Shown piece after piece: positions 19,763-28,980 of a stretch of DNA of 64,000 bases. Location of the stretch: the NCBI GenBank assembly GCA_023213395.1, contig CM041465.1, positions 31,689,741-31,753,740 on the forward strand. Direction: 5' to 3'. The position numbers and the translations under genes are program-made. The notes below the pieces were generated by a model that was given only the letters and a program-made list of their open reading frames with translations, was not told the origin of the DNA and did no database searches. The DNA comes from Cycas panzhihuaensis (lineage: Eukaryota > Cycadophyta). How positions within the stretch are numbered: the stretch's first letter is position 1; the number at the start of each line of letters is the position of its first letter.

Positions 19763-21058
19763 CTAATTATCCCAATAGTCTCTGATCCATATCTTTTTGG
19801 GATCCTGTTGACTTCCTATATTGATTTCAGTAATTTTTGCTTTAGTCATTTCAATTTCACCTTCGTTTCTGAGTTGATGGGCAGGAGTATGTTCTAATTC
19901 TCTCTCTCCAATGTTTATTTCTGTATACTCTGTAGGATAGTTTGGACTGTCTTCTTCTTCTGATTCCTCCTCCTCTTTATTTGCTACTTTAATTCCATGT
20001 TCTAGGTTTATACTCATTTTTCTAATATTTTTTAGGATTTTGTCGGCTTTCCTATCTTCTGCTGAGTATGTAAAAGTTTTTATGAAAGATCCCTTCAAGT
20101 TTTCCCAATTGATATCCGAATTTCGTTCTTTTCCTAAGAACCATTCTTTTGAAACTCTTCCTAGGGTATGATAAAAGTGATTAACCCAAGTTCTTTTTGG
20201 TATTCCTAAAAGGATCCACTGCTTCTGATTACGCATGTGTTCCTCAGGATTATTACCTATATGGAATAATGGAATAGTTAATTGATTCGGATAATCGAAT
20301 CGTATTCTAAATGCGGTTAACAAATCTTTCCAATTTTGGAGGGTAGCTTGGTGGGCTAAGTACCAATACCAAGCTGTTTCCCTTAAGGTTAGTATCAAAT
20401 CTATCTGCCATTGGTTTTTATCCCAGTAATCATTTTCTATCCAATATTCTACACAATGAGTTAAGTGTGTAGTTCCGTATAACTGGTCTCCGTAGAAAGG
20501 CTTAACATGATTTCCAATATAAGTTCCGAAGTTAAGTTCTTCCAGGATAACTATTTTATTTCCTAGACTTGAGTCTATAGAAGTACTTTCTGCTAGGTTT
20601 CCTTCCATTACCTTGGATTTGGCGCCAATCGTTGGAAGTGACCTACTGCTGGGTGGGCATACTTCTAAAGAAGATGAGGAAGGAATATTACTCCCTTCTT
20701 CGGGTTGTACTAGTGGGGGGGATAGGGAATCTACTTCTGGACCCACACCGGAAGCAGATGGGAAATTAGGGCTACTACTAGTTATAATAAAACTATGAGA
20801 AATACTAGGTATACTAGGGGAATTTAGGTCTAAGTTTAAGTTAGTTTCTACACTATCTACCAGGTTAGTATTGGACACCATATACTCAAAAGAATTTGTG
20901 TTATTATCAATGTTTATAATTGCACATTTAGATAATAGATTACATCTATGAGAAGGAAAAGGCACCTCATAAGCATCCTGCAGCCAATAGCCCACGAATT
21001 TCATTCCATTCTCGTCGTCTGAAGAGTTGTAATTGTCTCCAAAGCGGGTCGGTTCCTC
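19763..21058 (-). CDS. Second gag-like domain between protease and RT (element G)
   Basis: 413 open codons (ATG at 21,004) in frame with the protease segment upstream (TAA between them) and the RT segment downstream (TAG between them). The N-terminal third is Ser/Pro-rich. Residues about 160-320 are globular and Trp-rich, with TLRETAWYWYLAHQ (about 205-218) followed by NWKDLLTAFRIRF. This is the same arrangement as TLRGVPLAWYKEI and WAKIRKSFEERF in G's true gag, i.e. a Retrotrans_gag-like signature. The C-terminus is acidic (KEEEESEEED) and repeats TEINIG near 361 and 392. A gag-like domain here is not the normal gag-PR-RT order. Its role is unknown; it could add a second capsid-like protein or be a captured gag. 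Confidence 0.75.
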   Translation of the reverse strand, partial: EEPTRFGDNYNSSDDENGMKFVGYWLQDAYEVPFPSHRCNLLSKCAIINIDNNTNSFEYMVSNTNLVDSVETNLNLDLNSPSIPSISHSFIITSSSPNFPSASGVGPEVDSLSPPLVQPEEGSNIPSSSSLEVCPPSSRSLPTIGAKSKVMEGNLAESTSIDSSLGNKIVILEELNFGTYIGNHVKPFYGDQLYGTTHLTHCVEYWIENDYWDKNQWQIDLILTLRETAWYWYLAHQATLQNWKDLLTAFRIRFDYPNQLTIPLFHIGNNPEEHMRNQKQWILLGIPKRTWVNHFYHTLGRVSKEWFLGKERNSDINWENLKGSFIKTFTYSAEDRKADKILKNIRKMSINLEHGIKVANKEEEESEEEDSPNYPTEYTEINIGERELEHTPAHQLRNEGEIEMTKAKITEINIGSQQDPKKIWIRDYWDN

Positions 21059-22477
21059 TTAGCAATCAACTAGTTGAGTAGGTTCTTCACCAGTATGAAA
21101 AAGATGTTCTTCATCCAACGAAGAAGCTGTGGCCTCACTCGTAACTGTTGTACTTGATCCATTGTCGGGTATTACCTCGATGGAGTTCCTCCCAAGCATC
21201 GGTAGCACAACTTCACTTCCCCCATCCGACAGAGTAAAAGTTACATTTTTCCAATTCTGTAAACATTGGGTTTTGTATAGCCATGGCCTCCCTAATAAGG
21301 CCGGATAGGGTATTCCTCCCTTTTCCGTTTCCACGATGGTGAAATCAATTTTCACCACAATTCCTGCCACATCTACTCTGATATCTGCTAATTTCCCCAC
21401 AGGTCGCACCAGAAGTTCAATCGCCAACTTCAATGAGTACGTTGCTGCTTCCAACTTTGGCCTCCCCAATTTCTGCCATGTGGAGGTAGGCAGAACATTT
21501 ACTGCTGCTCCCCCATCAACAATCACCTTCGGAAATGTTTCTCCCAATATTGTAATCGTCACCATAGGATTGACGTCGAATGATGGCATAACTTTCTTCA
21601 AACGTTTTGTAAACCCTTGCTGTAATATACCTCCCTTGATCCAATCGATCACTTGGTATAAGGGGATGGTTAATTGTAATTGTTTTACCAAATTCTCCAT
21701 TAATAACAACATCCTTGGGATATCCTCCGTGAGCAATCCTTTAAACAATTCCTCGATTTGCACCATTTGAGGACGATTCTCTGGTTCCTCCAATATCTTC
21801 TCTTTTTCCTTCTGCTTATTTTTCCTTAAATACACCTTTGTAACTTCTGGTTTTCCTATTGGAAGCATAGCTTCTTCCCGAGCTAGTTCCTCCACTACTT
21901 GCTTAGCCTGTCGAAATCTATTGATTTCTGTTTGTGGGTTTGGATACCCATCTTCCTCAGCTTTCGTTTGCTTCCTTTGCAATTTTACATTCTTATTTTC
22001 AGGTATGATCGTCATCAAATTGGTGGCTTTTGCTTTTCCCTTACAATCTTCCGTTTTGTGCTCGCTTGGTCCACAATTGCTGCACACAAACGGTTTCTGC
22101 TCATACTCCTGTTTAGTTGGACATTCTGATTTCCAATGTCCAAACTGTAAACATATTAAACATCTCCCCATTGGCTGTCTCTTTTTGGACGACTCTGGTG
22201 TACTCCTTGTCGTATACACATTCTGGGGTGGGTTGCCTCCTCTTCCCCTACCTCGTCCTCTGTATGCGCTTCCTCGTGGGTTAAAAAAGCAACCTTTAGT
22301 TGTATGGTTATCCGCATCACATATGTGGCACCATATCTCTAATTGGTGTAACACATTATTTTTGGGATTAATGGCACATTCTTTCATCGTATGCGAAGTT
22401 TCTTCGCAAATATGACACCAATTTTCCACCTGATCCTTCTTTTCCTTTGTTGTTTCTTCTTCCCTACTGTTTCTCAT
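21059..22477 (-). CDS. Zinc-knuckle and aspartic protease segment (element G)
   Basis: 472 open codons. Four CX2CX4HX4C knuckles follow one another: WCHICEETSHTMKEC (from about residue 20), WCHICDADNHTTKGC (about 49), RCLICLQFGHWKSEC (about 103) and VCSNCGPSEHKTEDC (about 130). One or two is usual in gag; they bind nucleic acid for RNA packaging. A Lys/Glu-rich spacer leads to the protease at about residues 310-420: VIVDGGAAVNVLP is the active-site loop (D-G-G variant) and ALLGRPWLY the flap/hydrophobic motif near its end. The protease cuts the polyprotein. Frame and spacing show it continues gag directly. Confidence 0.9.
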   Translation of the reverse strand: MRNSREEETTKEKKDQVENWCHICEETSHTMKECAINPKNNVLHQLEIWCHICDADNHTTKGCFFNPRGSAYRGRGRGRGGNPPQNVYTTRSTPESSKKRQPMGRCLICLQFGHWKSECPTKQEYEQKPFVCSNCGPSEHKTEDCKGKAKATNLMTIIPENKNVKLQRKQTKAEEDGYPNPQTEINRFRQAKQVVEELAREEAMLPIGKPEVTKVYLRKNKQKEKEKILEEPENRPQMVQIEELFKGLLTEDIPRMLLLMENLVKQLQLTIPLYQVIDWIKGGILQQGFTKRLKKVMPSFDVNPMVTITILGETFPKVIVDGGAAVNVLPTSTWQKLGRPKLEAATYSLKLAIELLVRPVGKLADIRVDVAGIVVKIDFTIVETEKGGIPYPALLGRPWLYKTQCLQNWKNVTFTLSDGGSEVVLPMLGRNSIEVIPDNGSSTTVTSEATASSLDEEHLFHTGEEPTQLVDC

Positions 22478-22552
22478 TTTTAGCCTTGCTACCTCTTTTC
22501 TTAAGGCTTCAACTTCCGATTCCTCTTATGATACTCCTACTTGACAAAAGGG

Positions 22553-23801
22553 TCAATTATGTTGAGTCTGTTTTATTTCCCTAATTTCTTCCTGCAACCT
22601 CAATAGGAGAGGGTCATGTCCTCCCGTCTGGGCATCCATCTCCATTTCGAAGTCTAATGCCAAATCCTGAGCATTCTTAAAAGACTTCAACGGGTGTGCT
22701 TGCATCATAGACCTTAGTTTCTCATTTAGTCCTTTGACGAAATAATTCTTCATATTGTGATCTGTCACTGTTTCGTTTATCATGTTCGCCGCAATAATCT
22801 TCATTCTACTAATATAGGTCAGTACCGATTCACCAGGTCTTTCTTTTATCTCCCTCAAAGCAATTTCCACCGCCTCATTGCTTCTAAATTTTTGAAATCT
22901 TTCCTCAAAAGATTTCCTGATCTTAGCCCATGATTCATTCTTGTCTATTTCTTTGTACCATGCTAATGGTACTCCCCTCAATGTACATGCAAATCTCGCT
23001 TTGATCTCATCTTCATCCGTAATCTTCTTCACATCAATCAAATTCTGAAATAGGTATGCATGCTCGGCTGCATCTGAAGTGTCATTGAAGATCAGCTTCC
23101 CAAAATCTCTATAGTCGTCCATCCTTGGCGACTGCACTGGCGTTCCACTTGCTGGAAATTCCCCGCTTTGTGTTTCCTCCAAAGATTCTGTCTCTTCTTC
23201 TTCACCCTTCCCTTCTGGGGGTGTGTTTGGAGTACTTCCAGCGATATTATCTTTTCCAAATAATGGATTCTGAAAAGGTGTTTTCAAGTGTATAGGTTTC
23301 AACACACCTGGCACTTGTATCGTTACGAATGATTGATCCGACTCTGTCTGTCAAACCCTCAAAAAGCTGCCTTGTTAATTTGTTTTCCCAATATACCGAG
23401 GGACCTTCCTCTACCCTCTTTTCGTTATCACTTAGGTCCTTCGAGGTGTTCTCTTCCGGTATACTCTCCTCTTCCCTTAGGGTATCCTTATGTTCCTTAC
23501 TTATTTTTGGTTTTTGTTCCCATTCTGGGCTAAACAAATCATCCTTAATTGGGGTTGGTGTTAATACCATTCGTTCGCCATTATTCTCCTCATTCTCCTC
23601 CTGAGGTGTCTGGGCTCCACTTGCCTCAGCTTCTTCAACGGACTGTCATGTAGTCTCGTTGTTTTGCGAACTTAATCTCCTCGCCCTCCTTAATTTTGAC
23701 TCCTTTGCCCAACGTAATGCTCTTTGTCTACTGGTTTCTTTCCCCTTTGGTGAAGTATCCTTTTGAGGCTCCTCTGTCCTTGAAGGTCTTTTTGGTGGCA
23801 T
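22553..23801 (-). pseudogene. Gypsy gag (element G)
   Basis: The probable start is the ATG at 23,801-23,799 (MPPKRPSRTEE), 136 bp inside the 5' LTR. The N-terminal part is acidic and low-complexity, with one stop near 23,645 and a frameshift near 23,310. The capsid part then stays open for over 200 codons: ARFACTLRGVPLAWYKEI, WAKIRKSFEERFQKF, LREIKERPGESVLTYISRM and FVKGLNEKLR are hallmarks of Retrotrans_gag. Two stops lie between its end and the zinc-knuckle segment, all in one frame, so gag and pol form one reading frame. Gag builds the particle. Confidence 0.9.
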
Positions 23802-23917
23802 TGGAAGGTCCCCTGGCTGCCGGAGGCTTAGTTACAGTCTACCATCACGACGACAGCCAGGGTCCTCTGCCCTTTACACATTCCTCCTTTTGAGACTCAC
23901 AGGCCTGTCCTCCTTAA

Positions 23918-23935
23918 TGGGCGTGAGCGGAACCA
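23918..23935 (-). other. Primer-binding site of Gypsy G, unusual
   Basis: Directly inside the 5' LTR the minus strand reads TGGTTCCGCTCACGCCC. It begins TGG as expected for pairing with a tRNA CCA end, but it does not match the initiator tRNA-Met type used by the other elements here. The primer tRNA is not identified. Confidence 0.6.
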
Positions 23936-23936
23936 A

Positions 23937-24754
23937 TGTTGACTTGGGGGTTATCTTATTACACTTATGAGATAAACACACTTGTCAATTGCGATTATAG
24001 TCTAGTTAAGGACACGGTCAACATATCATCACAGAAAGTACACATACTCCTTTTTCACTTCATACCACATAGCATAATCATGCAATAACACAGAATTCAG
24101 TACACATTCAGCCCTATAACACATACAATATCAATTCCACGTAACTCTTCTTTCCATTAAGCAATAAGTTTGATTACACAGAGGGCTGGAATGCATTCCT
24201 GTGCATTCCAGCAGCATACACACTTCTGTTACATGCATACCCAGATGGTACTTATAATTATACACGGCTCCAATTGGCTGTCATACATACTGGCATCTGC
24301 ACCATTACGTACCCTAAATATTCGGCTCTCACCCTAATCGAATGGTCCTTGCGAGCTTCCTTAAATGTGCCTCTTAATACCTTTTGGCTGAAGGATTATG
24401 ACTGTCTGTCATAACCGTACCCCTCCAGTCAAGCGTACCTTTTCATTAGTCATTGGTTATACCTTAACCACTGCCTTAATCATGTCTGTATGTCCGTACG
24501 TATGTCTGGCAACTCCCCAACTCCCACTGGTCCCGTACTGTCATGCGTACCGCTTCCGTCTATTTCCGTTCTGCCGATGGTACGTATCTGTGTTGCGTAC
24601 CGTTCAGTGCACGCACCCATCATACGTGCCTGAATCCGGTTTTTCCACTATTTTGCCTCGTGCACACCTCTGTACAGTCTGTACATGCACATCTAGGGTT
24701 ATCCAGCCTACCTCTGGTCTTTCCACAGCCATATGATCAAAATATACCCCAACA
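23937..24754 (-). repeat. 5' LTR of Gypsy G
   Basis: 818 bp, the partner of 14,139-14,958. It is followed by TSD AGAGG at 24,755-24,759. It contains a perfect 11-bp hairpin stem (24,185-24,195 with 24,202-24,212). Confidence 0.93.
24185..24212. other. Hairpin in the G 5' LTR
   Basis: Stem GCTGGAATGCA / TGCATTCCAGC with loop TTCCTG. Compared with the other LTR, one C-G pair is replaced by T-A with pairing kept. Confidence 0.7.
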
Positions 24755-24759
24755 AGAGG

Positions 24760-25190
24760 TTGCTCCAAATATATCTCCTCTTGAATATTGCCATTTAGAA
24801 AGGCGCTTTTCACGTCCATCTAATAGATTGGCCACTTGCATTGAGTAGCTAAGACCAATATTGATCTGATGGTGTTCATATTTGGTATAGGGGAAAAGGT
24901 CTCCTCATAGTTAATGCCTTCTTTTTGTTTAAATCCCTTTGCAACAAGTTGAGCTTTATGAGGCTTGATTGAACCATTATATTGGAATTTAGTTTTATAC
25001 ACCCATTTGCAACTAATTGCTTGTTTGTTTTTAGACAATTCTCCCAAATCTCAAGTTCCATTCTTTTCAATAAAATGGATTTCTTCACCCACAGTAGCTT
25101 TCCACTTTTCACTTTTACATATTGTCTCAAAAGTGGAAGGCTCATCCACACAAAGCACTTCGGCCATAATTGCATAGTTGACTGATTGCT
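24760..25190 (-). pseudogene. Copia RT N-terminal half (element F, right of G)
   Basis: RT of F resumes after the G target duplication. MDVKSAFLNGNIQEEIYLEQPL is cut at the insertion point, preceded by FSPIPNMNTIRSILVLA, VAKGFKQKEGINYEET and CKWVYKTKFQYNGSIK. The order shows the two halves belonged to one gene. One frameshift lies near 24,820 and stops are present. It is the same subfamily as D. Confidence 0.87.
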
Positions 25191-26345
25191 GCCTCATTTT
25201 TTATGGACGTTTTCCTTTTATGACTTGACTGTCATGTACTGTCTAAGTGTACCATTTGGGTAGCTTCTTCATGGATGTAATTTGGACATCAATATCCTGA
25301 GCCTGTAATGGTTGATCAACGAAAGGGCTACCATGGTCAAGTAGTGCTATTGATGTAGATGGAGCAGAAGTAGATGAAGAAGTGACAAGAGCAGAAGAAA
25401 AACATGGTGTGGAAGATTATGAGTGAAGGACATCCTCAACAATCTACTTGCCTTGGTCAAGAGGAGGATGGATGGATGCTAGTTCCAATTCCTCATTATC
25501 CTCAGCAAAGATCACATATCTAAATATATGCATTTTCTTGGCAGTGAGATCATACAGTTTATATCTTTGTGGCTAATAAGGTAACCGATGAAAATACATT
25601 TGAACCTATTATCATCCAACTTCTTTCTTTATTGTTGGGGAATATGCATATAAGCAGTGCTCCCAAAAGTATGCAAATGGCTTACAGTTGGCTTTTTGCC
25701 AAGCCAAGCCTCCTCTAGTGTGATATTAGTGACTGCAATAATAGGGCTCCTATTGGTTACATATGTTGTTGTGCGGAATGCTTCTGCCCAATAGGCAAGA
25801 GGAAGCCCTTTTACATGCATCATAGCTTTGGCTTTGTTTGACAAAGCCCTATTCATCCTCTCATATACTCTATTATATTGAGGTGTGTATGGAGCAATGA
25901 GTTGTCTTTTGATTCCATGGTCTTTGCAGAACTAGTTGAACTTTCTTGAGATAAATTCACCTCCATTGTCAGATCTCAACATTTTGATTAAATAATCTGA
26001 CTCATATTCCACCTCAAGTTTGAATTCCTTGAATTTCTCTGATGCTTCAAATTTGTGTTTAATGAAGTAAATCCAAACTTTATGTGAAAAGTCGTTAATG
26101 AAAGTGATGTAGTACAAAGCTCTTCCAAGAGATGTTGTGGACAGGGGACCACATAATTTTGTATGAAACAGTTGCAATGATTGTGATGCACGCCGTGCTT
26201 TGCCTTTAAGAAAAAGCTCTCAATGTTGTTTCCCTAACATGCATGCTTCACAAAGACATTTTGATAACGATATCTTTGGAAGTCCAAACACCATGCTTTT
26301 GTTGAACATCATTTTGATGTTGTCTAGGCTCAAGTGGCCTAACAT
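25191..26345 (-). pseudogene. Copia integrase and IN-RT linker, degenerate (element F)
   Basis: Pieces in several frames: LFHTKLCGPLSTTSLG near 26,150, FINDFSHKVWIYFIKHK, LRSDNGGEFISRKF near 25,960, then MNRALSNKAKAMMHVKGLPLAYWAEAF and EEAWLGKKPTVSHLHTFGSTAYMHIPQQ (25,629-25,856). The first catalytic Asp (HTDLCGP in active relatives) reads Lys here; the second, in SDNGGEF, is kept. The linker to RT (25,191-25,560) is not clearly open. It is non-functional. Confidence 0.85.
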
Positions 26346-26900
26346 GTTATGCTAAAGTTGCTCTTTGGTCATAGATGGAGTGACAAAATATGTTGGAGTA
26401 GTATCAAGTGTAATATTTGAAGCATCCAATTTGTAAAGGCCATGGTCTATATGACCAATGGCAACTATTTGATCATTTCTATCACTAATGGTACATTTCC
26501 CACTTTTTAACAATAGGCTCGTCTATTGCTTATCTATTTGACTAACAGATAAGAGGATTTTGTGCATAGAAGGTACCAAGTAGGCATTGCATATGGTAAA
26601 TGTGGAAGTAGGGTGATCTCAAGAATGAAATGAGGCAATTTTGCCCACTCCAAATATTTGAACTGTCTCATTGTTGCCAAAAGTAACTATTTGCCCTCTT
26701 CCTTCTTGAACATCATAGAGCAACTCTTCATCACCAGTCATGTGCCGAGATTCTCCTAAGTCAATAATCCATGTGCTATCACTTTGTGAGTTGGGATAAG
26801 CAAAAAATAGTTTGTCCTCATTAGCAAACCGATTGGTGTGGCACTTATTGCCACCTCTAAATCCCCCCTTCCTCTGTGACCTCCTCAAAACCCACCTCAA
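26346..26900 (-). pseudogene. Copia protease region (element F)
   Basis: WIIDLGESRHMTGDEELLYDV has the protease triplet D-L-G at 26,751-26,762, followed by GRGQIVTFGNNETVQIFGVGK and the pre-integrase part. The D-L-G triplet replaces D-S/T-G, as in D and H. Upstream GGFRGGNKCHTNRF matches the gag-protease junction of D. It is broken by stops. Confidence 0.82.
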
Positions 26901-27177
26901 TTTGGTCTAGGGAGTTGTTGTTGCTGTTGATTCTATTGTTGTCATAGTTGTTGCTACCTTTGTTGCTATCTTGGTTGCTAGAATTACTGTTATTGCTGCA
27001 TGTCAAATTGCCTTTTCCAACACTCAAGTGCAATGTGACCCATCTTGCTATAATAACGACATATGATATTGGCTCTTGATGTGCTAATACTCATGTTCCC
27101 AAACTATTTATAAAGATTTTATTTGGGATTCTGCTTGGCTTTATGCTTGTCCACGAAAGCTCCTAAAGTAGAGGGTT
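26901..27177 (-). pseudogene. Gag C-terminal part of element F
   Basis: Sequence equivalent to the zinc-knuckle part of gag in D: a degenerate CRYYSKMGHIALEC-like motif near 27,030-27,060 and Gln-rich low complexity (the GTTGTTG/TTGCTG-rich stretch at about 26,920-27,000). It is cut at 27,177 by chromovirus K (TSD CATCC, 27,178-27,182). It continues at 30,806. Confidence 0.72.
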
Positions 27178-27182
27178 CATCC

Positions 27183-27809
27183 TGAAGCGACAACTTTTGC
27201 TTGTCCTGAAATCTCTTGGGAAAATCTTTTGAAAATAACAACTTTGTTAGAAGTATGAAGTGCTCTAATCACGTGTCTGACCTCTTGACACATATTGGAG
27301 ATGAAAAGAGCTAGAACAAGGAAAATAATGCTTCCAAAATATAGCTGAAATCTATTTGCAAGGGCAGTGATGCGTATCTTTAGAGAAGGATTGGAAACCA
27401 AATGATATAGATGCCAAACTGCTTTTATTATTGCTGCCCTCTTCGAGGTGAGGTTCCCTCCAAATAGCATAGCCCTAACGATGAGTAAATAACAACTTTA
27501 AGGCTAAATTTACAACAGTCCAAACTCTGCTCTGAGATGCCCAAATGAGGCCCCAAATCCTCCTTAAATAGGTGGCCAAAGATACTAATATAAGTCAGCT
27601 AAAAAAGGGGCATAAACCCGCCTAAAACCAAGACTAGAAGTCAGCCTAAACATTCCCTAAAAACTAGAAAGCTGAAATCTTCAAACGGTCATAACTTTTG
27701 TTACAGATGTCAAAATTGACTTTCGTCTGAACCATTGGAATCCTGGTTCTTAGACCTTCGATTTAAATAGTCGTATGGTATAGTTTTGACCACATTTTGG
27801 GATGTTACA
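27183..27809 (-). repeat. 3' LTR of chromovirus K
   Basis: 627 bp, TGAAGCGACAAC to GGGATGTTACA. The purine tract is at 27,810-27,823 (AGTCCCTCCCCTTC on the plus strand). It shares blocks with the M LTRs, such as CTCTTCGAGG...GAGG and AATCCTCCTTAAATAGG. Confidence 0.92.
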
Positions 27810-27819
27810 AGTCCCTCCC

Positions 27820-28030
27820 CTTCAAAACATGCTTTGCCCTCAAAGCATGGGTAAATTTGGGTGTTGTTGTACCCATTCTTTTGATTCTCACATTACGTCG
27901 TCTAAATCTAAAGTTTTCCACTTAACGAAGTATTCTTTGACCTTTCTTGACTATAGTTCTTTTGTTCTTATCTGTAAAATCCCCTGTTGTTCAAAGATAA
28001 TCTTCCCTTCTTTCTCTTTGATACGAATCT
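27820..28030 (-). pseudogene. Integrase C-terminus and chromodomain remnant (element K)
   Basis: On the minus strand the frame reads GILQIRTKEL, then VKEYFVKWKTLDLDDV and KEWVQQHPNLPML, the signature of a chromodomain at the end of chromovirus integrase (the KW...HP pattern). Stops lie at three points. Chromodomains bind modified histones and steer integration to heterochromatin. It is fused by deletion to the middle of RT just upstream (about 28,030). Confidence 0.8.
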
Positions 28031-28550
28031 GATAATACCCTGATCGTAAGCCAATTTTGAAAAATACTATTCTTCGTGTATTTCATCTAATAAATTATCT
28101 ATCTGTGGAATAGGATAACGATTCTTCACCGTTAATTTATTAAACCCTTAGTAATCTAGACACATCTGATATGATCCATCCTTTTTGGGATTGACTACAA
28201 CTGGTGATGTAAACGACCTTGAACTACCTACAATGTATCCATGACTATTCCCTTGTGATATTCTCAATTTCTCTCTTTAGATGATAAGGGTGTCTGTAGG
28301 GCCAAATATTTACTAGGGCTACTCCAGGTATTAGCTCAATGGAATGTTGAGAATCCCGTTGCAAGGGAAGTCCTTGGGGTTCTTCGAATACCACTCTATG
28401 CTCATCTATGATCTTTTTCACCTCAGTTGGTACATCTTCTGTTGCTATCTTGTAACAAGTCAATATATATGCAGATGGATTCTTCTTCAATATCTTTTCC
28501 ACGAGATGTGAAGATATCAATTGTACTGGGGGTGTGGGTGGTACCTGTAG
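28031..28550 (-). pseudogene. Gypsy RT N-terminal fragment (element K)
   Basis: Contains the protease-RT linker (VKKIIDEHRVVFEEPQGLP), SIELIPGVALVNIWPYRHPYH and, after stops, KKDGSYQMCLDY, NRYPIPQIDNLLDE and YYQIRIKE. The sequence then leaves RT before the MPFGLTNAPATFQ block, so no active site remains. It is the equivalent of M's RT start at about 60,600-60,900. Confidence 0.85.
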
Positions 28551-28980
28551 TTTGTATTTGTGCTCTTTCTAACGGAAGCACATGAATCAGGTCATATAGA
28601 TGGTAATTATATTACCCAAGGTCTATAACCACTAAATTCTCAAGATTGCATCTACTCCTCCTATAGGAATCACAAACATACATGTATTTACCAAATAGTC
28701 CCTGATTTGGAGATTTACCTTCTGACAATAGGCTCCACAAGGAGTGTTTTTTCCGTTTGCTATGAATACTTGAAATATATTCAAAGATTATATTTTTAGT
28801 CCCTGTTAATGAAGTTGTGAGTGTTGACGCTATCCACAAGTACAGTGACTGAAGCTCCTTTGATCATCCCTTGGAACCTAAGGGTTTAGGGTGTAACACT
28901 TTGTCTCGTTATGGCTTGTAGTGAAATTTGAACATTCTCAGTATCAACTTCTAAAAGTTCATCTACATCTGCTTTCTCCT
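28551..28980 (-). pseudogene. Gypsy protease (element K)
   Basis: VTVLVDSVNTHNFIN is the equivalent of VSILVDSGSTHNFIN in M. The catalytic Asp is kept, but the Gly of D-S-G is Val. Several stops are present. It lies between the zinc knuckle and the RT linker, as expected. Confidence 0.8.

Larger units (their letters stand above)
14139..24754 (-). mobile_element. Ty3/Gypsy LTR retrotransposon G with extra domains
   Basis: A 10.6-kb minus-strand element inserted in the RT of F. LTRs are 14,139-14,958 and 23,937-24,754, with a perfect TSD AGAGG (14,134-14,138 and 24,755-24,759). In coding order it has gag, four zinc knuckles with protease, a second gag-like domain, RT, RNase H, integrase, a repeat-bearing region and an accessory ORF. 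Domain order places it in Ty3/Gypsy. From the latter part of gag through the integrase core everything lies in one reading frame, interrupted only by single stop codons. No classical purine tract is evident beside the left LTR, and the primer-binding site is unusual. The clade within Gypsy is not settled. Confidence 0.95.

Noticed and set aside
28612-28839. Independent 75-codon gene
   Set aside because: It is the degenerate protease of K with the DSVNTHNFIN motif, not a separate gene.
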